From an uncultured Lachnospiraceae bacterium (GTDB lineage: Bacteria > Bacillota > Clostridia > Lachnospirales > Lachnospiraceae), in assembly GCA_910586725.1 (NCBI GenBank), contig CAJUJL010000021.1, positions 1-50,363 on the forward strand: 50,363 nucleotides of DNA. Reading direction: 5' to 3'. Each line of letters opens with the position of its first letter. Positions within the stretch are counted from its first letter, which is position 1. Made by a program: the position numbers and the translations under genes. Below the pieces are notes generated by a model that saw nothing but the letters and a program-made list of their open reading frames with translations, did no database searches and had not been told where the DNA came from. Positions 32,815 to 40,115 of this stretch are shown piece by piece.

Positions 32815-33561
32815 ATGAACGAGAAAATTTTAGCGGTGTCCGCAGGACATGAAATTACGGAGCAGGAGTTAAACGATCTGATTGCCAATTATCCGCCCGA
32901 GCAGCAGATCTATTTGTCAGATCCGAATGCAAAAAAAGAGATTTTAGAGCAGCTGATTGGTTTTCATTTGTTTACAAAAATGGCCGAGGAAGAAAAGATC
33001 AAAGAAAGCAAAGAATACAAAGAGACGCTTGCGAAAATGGAAAATGAGCTGGCGAGCCATATGGCGGCGACAAGCGTCATTGAAAAGGTGACGGTGGAAG
33101 AAGATGAGGCAAGAGCGTATTTTGATCAGAATTCCGCGCAGTTTACGGCAGATGCACAGGTAAAGGCAAAGCATATTCTGGTCGACGGAGAAGAGACGGC
33201 AAAGCAGGTTGCAAAGGAAATTGCAAATGGCAAATCTTTTGAAGACGCCGCCAGAGAATATTCAACGTGCCCTTCAGGAGAAAAAGGCGGGGATCTGGGA
33301 TATTTTGGCAAAGGGCAGATGGCGCCGATATTTGAAAAAGCCGCATTGGAAGGAGAAATCGGAAAAGTGTTGGGACCTGTGCAGACGCAGTTTGGTTATC
33401 ATCTGATTCTCGTAGAGGATAAAAAAGAAAAGAAGGAGTTTTCCTTTGCGGAAGTGAAAGACCAGCTGATGGATCAGCTTTTGCAGAAGAAAAAGCAGGC
33501 TGTTTATGCAGAGACCGTGAAGAAATTAGAAGAAAAATACGGAGTGGAAAGAAGGGATTGA
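32815..33561 (+). CDS. Cytosolic parvulin-type peptidyl-prolyl isomerase
   Basis: AAAGGAG precedes the ATG. The 248-residue protein has a SurA/PrsA-like helical region (about 15-105) and a parvulin rotamase domain (about 116-212: VKAKHILVDGEETAKQV, STCPSGEKGGDLGYFGKGQM, VQTQFGYHLI). There is no signal peptide or lipobox, unlike PrsA, so it acts in the cytosol. Together with trigger factor it suggests redundant folding helpers. DUF4250 follows after one base. Confidence 0.9.
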   Translation: MNEKILAVSAGHEITEQELNDLIANYPPEQQIYLSDPNAKKEILEQLIGFHLFTKMAEEEKIKESKEYKETLAKMENELASHMAATSVIEKVTVEEDEARAYFDQNSAQFTADAQVKAKHILVDGEETAKQVAKEIANGKSFEDAAREYSTCPSGEKGGDLGYFGKGQMAPIFEKAALEGEIGKVLGPVQTQFGYHLILVEDKKEKKEFSFAEVKDQLMDQLLQKKKQAVYAETVKKLEEKYGVERRD

Positions 33562-33562
33562 C

Positions 33563-33751
33563 GTGGATTTTAAAATGCCAAACGATCCGGTCATGCTGCT
33601 AAGCTATGTCAATACGCAGCTTCGGGACAACTTCCCGTCACTGCGGGAATTTTGCGGCGCCAATGGCGTGCGGGAAGAGGACGTAAAAGAAAAGCTGACT
33701 GGCATAGACTACCGGTATGACGCCGCGGCCAATCAGTTTGTATCATACTAA
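33563..33751 (+). CDS. DUF4250 small protein
   Basis: The start is GTG 33563, one base after the previous stop, with GAAGGG upstream. The 62-residue protein begins with MPNDPVMLLSYVNTQLRD (about 5-22) and ends with a short YRYD-x4-NQFV strand, the pattern of DUF4250. Function unknown; it may bind nucleic acid through its HTH-like helices (FCGANGVREEDVKEKL). It is likely cotranslated with the PPIase gene. Confidence 0.8.
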   Translation: MDFKMPNDPVMLLSYVNTQLRDNFPSLREFCGANGVREEDVKEKLTGIDYRYDAAANQFVSY

Positions 33752-33771
33752 AATATAGGAGGAGCAGTAAA

Positions 33772-35082
33772 ATGTGGGCATATGAAAGCGTGTTTTACCA
33801 GATTTATCCGTTGGGATTTTGCAAAGCGCCGTATGAAAACGACGGCGTTTTGGAACACAGAATTTTAAAAGTAAAGGAATGGATTCCCCATATCAGGGAA
33901 CTGGGCGCCAATGCGGTATATTTTTCTCCGGTTTTTGAATCGGATACGCATGGCTATAATACAAGGGATTATCAGAAAATAGACTGCCGTCTTGGAACGA
34001 ATGCGGATTTCAAAGAAGTTTGCGACGCACTGCATAAAGAGGGAATCAAGGTTGTCTTAGACGGTGTTTTTAACCATGTGGGCAGAGGGTTTTCCGTTTT
34101 TGTGGATGTGCTCAAAAACAGAGAAAACTCTCCCTATAAGGACTGGTTTCATATTAATTTCGGCGGCAATTCCAATTACAATGACGGCCTTTGGTACGAG
34201 GGCTGGGAAGGCAATTATGATTTGGTGAAATTAAATCTTTACAACCCCGCCGTTGTAGAGCATATTTTTTCGGCTATAAAAAGCTGGGTGGAGGAGTTTG
34301 ACATTGACGGCATAAGACTTGACGTTGCCTATTGCCTGACGCCGGATTTTTTGCGGCAGCTCCGTGCGTATACGGATGGATTAAAAGAAGATTTCTTTCT
34401 GGTTGGAGAGACGCTCCATGGCGACTATAACCAGTGGATGAATCCGCAGATGCTGCATTCTGTGACGAATTACGAATGCTATAAAGGTCTGTTTTCCAGT
34501 TTTAATTCCATGAATATGTTTGAAATCATACATTCTCTGCTCCGTCAGTTCGGGCCGGAGGACTGGACGCTTTATCGGGGGCAGCATCTGCTTTGCTTCG
34601 TTGATAACCACGATGTTACCAGGATTGCTTCCAATCTTACGAATGAAAAGCATCTGCCGTTGATTTATGCGTTGACGTTTGGCATGCCGGGAATTCCCTG
34701 CGTATATTACGGAAGCGAGTGGGGTGCAAAAGCGCACAAATCAGAGGGCGATCCGGCGCTTCGGGCATGTTTTCCGGAGCCGGTGGAAAATGAGCTTTTT
34801 GCGTGGATTTCAAGGCTGGCCGAGGCAAAGAAACATTCGGCTGCCCTAAATTACGGCAGCTTCCGTTCGATCGTTCTGACCAATAAGCAGTGCATTTTTG
34901 AACGGAAGACAGAAGATGAGCGCGTGCTTGTAGCGATTAATGCGGACGAAGAAGAATATACGGCGCATTTTGACGCGGGGTGCGGCATGGCCGTTGATTT
35001 GATCAGCGGCAAAGAACATGATTTTGGCGGCGGGAGCAGACTGCCGGGATACAGCGCTTTTTTCTGGAAGATGGAGCGATAA
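33772..35082 (+). CDS. GH13-family alpha-glucosidase/amylase, cytosolic
   Basis: AGGAGG precedes the ATG. The 436-residue enzyme is an alpha-amylase TIM barrel: VFNHVG (about 99-104), GIRLDVAY with nucleophile Asp184, VGET with acid/base Glu213 and FVDNHD with Asp281. The catalytic triad is complete. A short beta domain closes the protein (about 360-436). No signal peptide is present, so the substrate is likely imported maltodextrin or stored glycogen. The absence of sugar transporters or a regulator nearby leaves the precise specificity open. Confidence 0.9.
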   Translation: MWAYESVFYQIYPLGFCKAPYENDGVLEHRILKVKEWIPHIRELGANAVYFSPVFESDTHGYNTRDYQKIDCRLGTNADFKEVCDALHKEGIKVVLDGVFNHVGRGFSVFVDVLKNRENSPYKDWFHINFGGNSNYNDGLWYEGWEGNYDLVKLNLYNPAVVEHIFSAIKSWVEEFDIDGIRLDVAYCLTPDFLRQLRAYTDGLKEDFFLVGETLHGDYNQWMNPQMLHSVTNYECYKGLFSSFNSMNMFEIIHSLLRQFGPEDWTLYRGQHLLCFVDNHDVTRIASNLTNEKHLPLIYALTFGMPGIPCVYYGSEWGAKAHKSEGDPALRACFPEPVENELFAWISRLAEAKKHSAALNYGSFRSIVLTNKQCIFERKTEDERVLVAINADEEEYTAHFDAGCGMAVDLISGKEHDFGGGSRLPGYSAFFWKMER

Positions 35083-35124
35083 GGCGGTATGCCTAAGGAA
35101 GCGGCCTATTGAAATTCCAACGCG

Positions 35125-35168
35125 GCTGTGACATAATGATATTATTGGATTATGTCACAGCATTTTTT
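35125..35168 (+). terminator. Strong rho-independent terminator
   Basis: A perfect 12-bp stem, GCTGTGACATAA (35125-35136) with TTATGTCACAGC (35150-35161), followed by ATTTTTT. It ends the transcript carrying the amylase gene. Confidence 0.85.
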
Positions 35169-35196
35169 ATCTGTTTGAGACAGGAGGTATCAGTTA

Positions 35197-35667
35197 ATGT
35201 CAGGAAAAGAAATACAACTATATGAGCAGACAGGACCCATTCAGATTAAGCCATACGAGCATCATGCCAAATATTATGAGACGGACCAGATGGGAATCAT
35301 CCATCATTCCAATTATATCCGATGGATGGAAGAGGCAAGAATGGATTTGATGGAACAGATTGGGTTATCCTATAAAGGAATGGAAGAAATGGAAATTATC
35401 AGCCCGGTTCTTTCCGTATCCTGTGAGTATAAAAGTATGGTGCATTTTGACGAAACGGTTGTCATTGAGACAAAGATAGCGAAATACGACGGAATTCGGA
35501 TGAAAGTAAATTACCGGATGACGGATAAAAAAACCGGGGAATTAAGAACGCTTGCGGTCAGCCAGCACTGCTTTTTAAACCGCAGCGGCAAGCCCATTTC
35601 TTTGAAACGGTCTTATCCGGAACTGGATACAAAGTTTTTTGAATTTTATGAGGAAAAAGAAAAATGA
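35197..35667 (+). CDS. YbgC/FadM-type acyl-CoA thioesterase (hotdog fold)
   Basis: AGGAGG precedes the ATG. The 156-residue protein has the 4HBT motif YYETDQMGIIHHSNYIRWMEEAR (about 27-49), with the catalytic Asp in ETDQMG. The hotdog strands follow, including VETK and RTLAVSQHCFLN. It hydrolyses a thioester of unknown acyl chain. It overlaps the aminopeptidase gene by four bases (ATGA), so it begins an operon that includes polA. Confidence 0.88.
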   Translation: MSGKEIQLYEQTGPIQIKPYEHHAKYYETDQMGIIHHSNYIRWMEEARMDLMEQIGLSYKGMEEMEIISPVLSVSCEYKSMVHFDETVVIETKIAKYDGIRMKVNYRMTDKKTGELRTLAVSQHCFLNRSGKPISLKRSYPELDTKFFEFYEEKEK

Positions 35668-37460
35668 CAAACTCCATCAAGGAAAGGCTTTTTTTATTGA
35701 GAGAGCAGATGTCTGAAAAAGGAATTGATTTTTATATCATTCCAACGTCGGATTTTCACGGTTCGGAATACATTGGGGAATACTTTAAAACGCGGGAATA
35801 TATGACAGGATTTACCGGTTCCTCCGGTACCGCCGTAATTTTGCGGCATAAGGCGTATCTGTGGACGGACGGAAGATATTTTATCCAGGCGCAGAAGCAG
35901 CTGGCCGGAAGCGGCATAACTTTGCAGCGCACAGGCGAGGAAGGCGTGCCCGAAGTAGAAGATTTTATCAGGGAGCATTTGAAAAAGGGCGACAGAATCG
36001 GTTTTGACGGCAGAATGATAAGCGCTAAGACCGGGGAAAAGTATCAAAAGATTGCAGAAGAAGCGGGCGCCTTTCTGTCTGCAGGGGAAGATCTGGCAGG
36101 AGACGTCTGGCAGGAGCGTCCCCCAATGTCAAAAGAGCCTTTTTTCCTTTTGGAAGAACGCTATTGCGGGCGCGGCATGGAAGATAAAATTGCCGATGTG
36201 AGGAAAGAAATGCAAAAGGCCGGGGCCGATGTGCATATTCTTTCGTCTCTTTGTGACATTGCGTGGCTTTTGAATGTGCGCGGCGCGGATATAGCGCATG
36301 TTCCGGTGGTATTGTCTCATCTTGCGCTAAGCCAGGGCGAATGCGTCTGGTTCTTACAAAAGGACATTATCACACAGGAACAGAGGAACTATTTAAAGGA
36401 GCGCCATGTTACGGTCAAAGCCTATGAAGAGATTTATGATTATGTCCATGCGCTTTCTTTCGATGCGGTTTTGTATGACGGGGAGCAGGTAAATTACAGG
36501 ATTGTAAAGAGTCTGCCGGATGGCGTCCGGCGGGTGGATGGCAAAAACCCCACGGAGCAGTTAAAGGCAATAAAGAATTCCACTGAAATAGAAAATCTGA
36601 TTTTAGCGCACAAAAAAGACGGCGCTGCCGTGACGAAGTTTATTTACTGGATCAAGACGCAGATCGGCAAGGAAGAGATAACGGAATTCTCCGCCGTCGA
36701 ATATCTGCTGGCCAAACGAAACGAGCAGGAGAATTTTTTGGACGTCAGCTTTGATACGATTTGCGCTTATGGCGCAAATGCGGCTATGATGCATTATGAA
36801 GCCGATCAGGAATCCTGCGCGGCGATTAAGCCGGAAGGATTTTTGCTGGTGGATTCCGGCGGGCATTATCCGGAGGGGACGACGGACGTGACAAGGACGA
36901 TTGCGCTCGGCCCCTTGACAGATGCAATGCGAAAACACTTTACGGCCGTTCTTCGCGGAAACTTAAATCTTGCCGCGGCAAAATTCTTATATGGCTGCCG
37001 GGGAAGCAATCTGGATATTCTGGCAAGAGAGCCCCTTTGGAGCATGGGCGAAGATTACAAATGCGGAACGGGACATGGCGTCGGCTATTTGCTGAACGTG
37101 CACGAAGGGCCGAATGCGTTTCGGTGGAAGCGGCGTCTGGGCCAAGAAGATACGGCAGTGTTGGAAGAGGGCATGGTTACGACGGACGAACCCGGAATTT
37201 ATATCGAAAACGAATACGGCATTCGAATCGAAAATGAACTGCTGTGCAGAAAAGCCGAAAAAAATGAATACGGCCAGTTTATGCATTTTGAGAACATTAC
37301 GTATGTGCCGATTGATCTCGACGCCGTTGACGTGCAGGAAATGACGCCTTCCGAAAGAAAGCTTTTGAACGCATATCACAAGAAGGTATATGAAACGCTT
37401 TTTCCCTATATGACGGAAGAAGAAAATATCTGGTTAAAAGAATATACGAGGGCAATATGA
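35664..37460 (+). CDS. Xaa-Pro aminopeptidase (M24B family)
   Basis: The 598-residue protein has two N-terminal creatinase-like domains (about 5-300) and a C-terminal pita-bread metallopeptidase. The metal ligands are visible: Asp in VDSGGHY and in TTDVTRT, His in GTGHGVGY, Glu in TTDEPG, Glu in IRIENELL. The long two-domain N-terminus is typical of the eukaryote-like aminopeptidase P group in Clostridia. It removes N-terminal residues before proline, in the cytosol. It overlaps both neighbours by four bases. Confidence 0.93.
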   Translation: MTNSIKERLFLLREQMSEKGIDFYIIPTSDFHGSEYIGEYFKTREYMTGFTGSSGTAVILRHKAYLWTDGRYFIQAQKQLAGSGITLQRTGEEGVPEVEDFIREHLKKGDRIGFDGRMISAKTGEKYQKIAEEAGAFLSAGEDLAGDVWQERPPMSKEPFFLLEERYCGRGMEDKIADVRKEMQKAGADVHILSSLCDIAWLLNVRGADIAHVPVVLSHLALSQGECVWFLQKDIITQEQRNYLKERHVTVKAYEEIYDYVHALSFDAVLYDGEQVNYRIVKSLPDGVRRVDGKNPTEQLKAIKNSTEIENLILAHKKDGAAVTKFIYWIKTQIGKEEITEFSAVEYLLAKRNEQENFLDVSFDTICAYGANAAMMHYEADQESCAAIKPEGFLLVDSGGHYPEGTTDVTRTIALGPLTDAMRKHFTAVLRGNLNLAAAKFLYGCRGSNLDILAREPLWSMGEDYKCGTGHGVGYLLNVHEGPNAFRWKRRLGQEDTAVLEEGMVTTDEPGIYIENEYGIRIENELLCRKAEKNEYGQFMHFENITYVPIDLDAVDVQEMTPSERKLLNAYHKKVYETLFPYMTEEENIWLKEYTRAI

Positions 37461-40108
37461 AAAAAAAGATAGTATTGATTGACGGACACAGTATATTAAA
37501 CCGTGCATTTTATGGGATACCGGATCTTACAAATGCAGAAGGCGTCCATACAAATGCCGTGTATGGTTTTTTAAATATACTGTTTAAAATATTGGATGAG
37601 GAAAGGCCGGAATATCTGACCGTTGCCTTTGACGTGCACGCGCCCACATTTCGCCATAAGATGTACGCGGAATATAAAGGAATCAGAAAACCGATGGCAG
37701 AAGAATTGCGCCAGCAGGTTCCTCTGATGAAAGAAATGCTTTCTGCCATGGGCGTTAAGATTGTAGAAAAAGAAGGCTATGAAGCAGACGATATACTGGG
37801 TACCATCGCAAAAAAAGCGGAGCGGGAAGGGCTTTTGGTTTCTCTGGTATCCGGCGACAGGGATTTGCTCCAGCTTGCGTCGGAACAGATTAAAATCCGG
37901 ATACCAAAAACAAAGCGCACGGGAACGGAAATTGAAGATTACAATGCCGCGGACGTATGCAGCCGTTATCAGGTTACGCCGCTTGAATTTATTGACGTCA
38001 AAGCGCTGATGGGAGACGTATCCGACAATATTCCGGGCGTGCCCGGAATCGGGGAGAAGACGGCGACAAATCTGATCGTGGCATATGGCAGTATTGAAAA
38101 TGCCTATGCGCATGTGGATGAAATCAAGCCCAACCGTGCGAAAGAAAATTTAAAAGCGCATTATGACTTGGCCAGGCTTTCCAAAAAACTCGCGGAAATC
38201 GATACGGACGCGCCGATTGCATATTCTTTGGAGGAAGCAAAATTAGGCAGCCTGTATACGGAAGAAGCCTACCGTCTGTGCAGCCGGCTGGAATTTAAAA
38301 ATATGTTAAAGCGGTTTGACTTTTGCGATTCCCGGAATCAGGCGGAAGAACATTTTCGACGGATCGAGGATTTTTCGGAAGCGGAGGCGTATTTTGCAAA
38401 AGCGGAAAAAAGCGGCTTTTTTGGTATGGCTCCTGTAGTTGAGAACGGGGAGCTTCTTGGCGTTTCCATCTGTTTGGGAGAAAAGGATACGGCTTTTCTT
38501 ATGGCGGGAGGTTTTCTGACCGGGAAATTTTTAAGAGACCGTCTGTATGGAATGATGACCGGCGGCGCATCCGTATCTTTTCTGGATTTAAAAGAACAGG
38601 TGAAGTATTTTTCGCTTCCGACTGCGGACGTGGAAATTCGAAAGCGGTTGTTTGACTGTAAAATTGCGGCTTATTTATTAAATCCGCTTCAGAATCACTA
38701 TGCGTATGAAGATATTGCCAGAAGTTATCTGGATTTGACGGTTGCATCAAGGGAAGAGCTGCTTGGGAAAACGACGCTGTCCGAGGCGGCGCAGGAGAAA
38801 CAGGATGCGTTTTTAAAATGCGTCTGCTATATGGCGTACGTCGCATGGGCCGCCAAGGATGCGCTTTACGGGAAACTGAAAGAAGAGCGGATGGCATCGT
38901 TGTATGAAGAGATTGAGCTGCCGCTTGCGTATGTCCTTGCGGATATGGAGCGTATTGGAATTGCCGCGGACAAGGAAGCCCTTGAATCTTACGGAGAAAG
39001 CTTAAGCGACCGGATTATGCAGCTTGAGCAGAGCATCTGTGAGAAAGCCGGAGAGCCTTTCAACATCAATTCGCCAAAGCAGTTAGGCGTTATTCTCTTT
39101 GAAAAACTCAAGATGCCGTTTGGTAAAAAAACAAAGACGGGATATTCCACGGCGGCGGATGTTTTGGATAAGCTTGCGCCGGATTATCCGCTGGTTGCGG
39201 AAATCTTAGAATACCGCCAGCTTTCAAAATTAAAGTCTACGTATGCGGACGGACTGGCAAATTATATTGATGCGTCGGGACGTATCCACAGTACGTTTCA
39301 CCAGACGATTACGGCGACGGGACGAATCAGCAGCGCAGATCCCAACTTGCAGAATATTCCGATCCGCATGGAGCTTGGACGTTTGATCCGCAAGGTTTTT
39401 CTGCCGGCGGAAGGCTGTGTTTTTCTGGACGCCGATTATTCGCAGATTGAACTTAGGGTATTGGCGCATATGTCAGGAGACGAGCAGTTGATCGAGGCAT
39501 ACCGTCAGGCAGAGGACATACACAGAATCACGGCTTCCCAGGTATTTCATGTACCGTTTGAAGAAGTCACGGATTTGCAGAGAAGGAACGCAAAAGCGGT
39601 AAATTTTGGAATTGTTTACGGTATCAGTTCGTTTGGGCTAAGTCAGGATTTAAGCATCAGCAAGAAAGAGGCGGCAGAGTATATTGAACGCTATTTTGAA
39701 ACATATCCGAAAATCAAAAGTTTTCTGGATGGATTGGTTGCGGACGCAAAGGAGAAGGGATATTCCCTGACGATGTTTCAGAGGAGAAGGCCTGTGCCGG
39801 AGCTTTCCTCCGGGAATTTCATGCAGCGGTCTTTTGGAGAGCGTGTTGCGATGAATGCGCCGATTCAGGGAACGGCCGCGGATATTATTAAGATTGCCAT
39901 GATACGCGTGCACGACCGTCTTGCGGAGGAAGGGCTTAAGTCAAAGCTGATTTTGCAGGTGCATGACGAGCTGTTAATTGAGGCCAAAACAGAAGAATTG
40001 GAACAAGTCAGAGAAATATTGTCAGAAGAAATGAGAAATGCGGCGCAGATGTCTGTGGAGCTGGAAATCGATGTGCATACCGGTGCAAACTGGTATGAGG
40101 CAAAATAG
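37457..40108 (+). CDS. polA: DNA polymerase I
   Basis: The 883-residue protein has the 5'-3' exonuclease domain (about 1-290: LIDGHSILNRAFYG, EADDILG, SGDRDLLQL, GDVSDNIPGVPGIGEKTA). The 3'-5' exonuclease-like domain (about 305-480) lacks the DxE metal motif at its start, so proofreading is probably inactive, as in Bacillus Pol I. The polymerase domain has motif A DADYSQIELRV, motif B RRNAKAVNFGIVYG and motif C QVHDELL. It repairs gaps and removes RNA primers. It overlaps the aminopeptidase gene by four bases and is followed by coaE, a conserved neighbour. Confidence 0.97.
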   Translation: MKKKIVLIDGHSILNRAFYGIPDLTNAEGVHTNAVYGFLNILFKILDEERPEYLTVAFDVHAPTFRHKMYAEYKGIRKPMAEELRQQVPLMKEMLSAMGVKIVEKEGYEADDILGTIAKKAEREGLLVSLVSGDRDLLQLASEQIKIRIPKTKRTGTEIEDYNAADVCSRYQVTPLEFIDVKALMGDVSDNIPGVPGIGEKTATNLIVAYGSIENAYAHVDEIKPNRAKENLKAHYDLARLSKKLAEIDTDAPIAYSLEEAKLGSLYTEEAYRLCSRLEFKNMLKRFDFCDSRNQAEEHFRRIEDFSEAEAYFAKAEKSGFFGMAPVVENGELLGVSICLGEKDTAFLMAGGFLTGKFLRDRLYGMMTGGASVSFLDLKEQVKYFSLPTADVEIRKRLFDCKIAAYLLNPLQNHYAYEDIARSYLDLTVASREELLGKTTLSEAAQEKQDAFLKCVCYMAYVAWAAKDALYGKLKEERMASLYEEIELPLAYVLADMERIGIAADKEALESYGESLSDRIMQLEQSICEKAGEPFNINSPKQLGVILFEKLKMPFGKKTKTGYSTAADVLDKLAPDYPLVAEILEYRQLSKLKSTYADGLANYIDASGRIHSTFHQTITATGRISSADPNLQNIPIRMELGRLIRKVFLPAEGCVFLDADYSQIELRVLAHMSGDEQLIEAYRQAEDIHRITASQVFHVPFEEVTDLQRRNAKAVNFGIVYGISSFGLSQDLSISKKEAAEYIERYFETYPKIKSFLDGLVADAKEKGYSLTMFQRRRPVPELSSGNFMQRSFGERVAMNAPIQGTAADIIKIAMIRVHDRLAEEGLKSKLILQVHDELLIEAKTEELEQVREILSEEMRNAAQMSVELEIDVHTGANWYEAK

Positions 40109-40115
40109 GTGGAAT

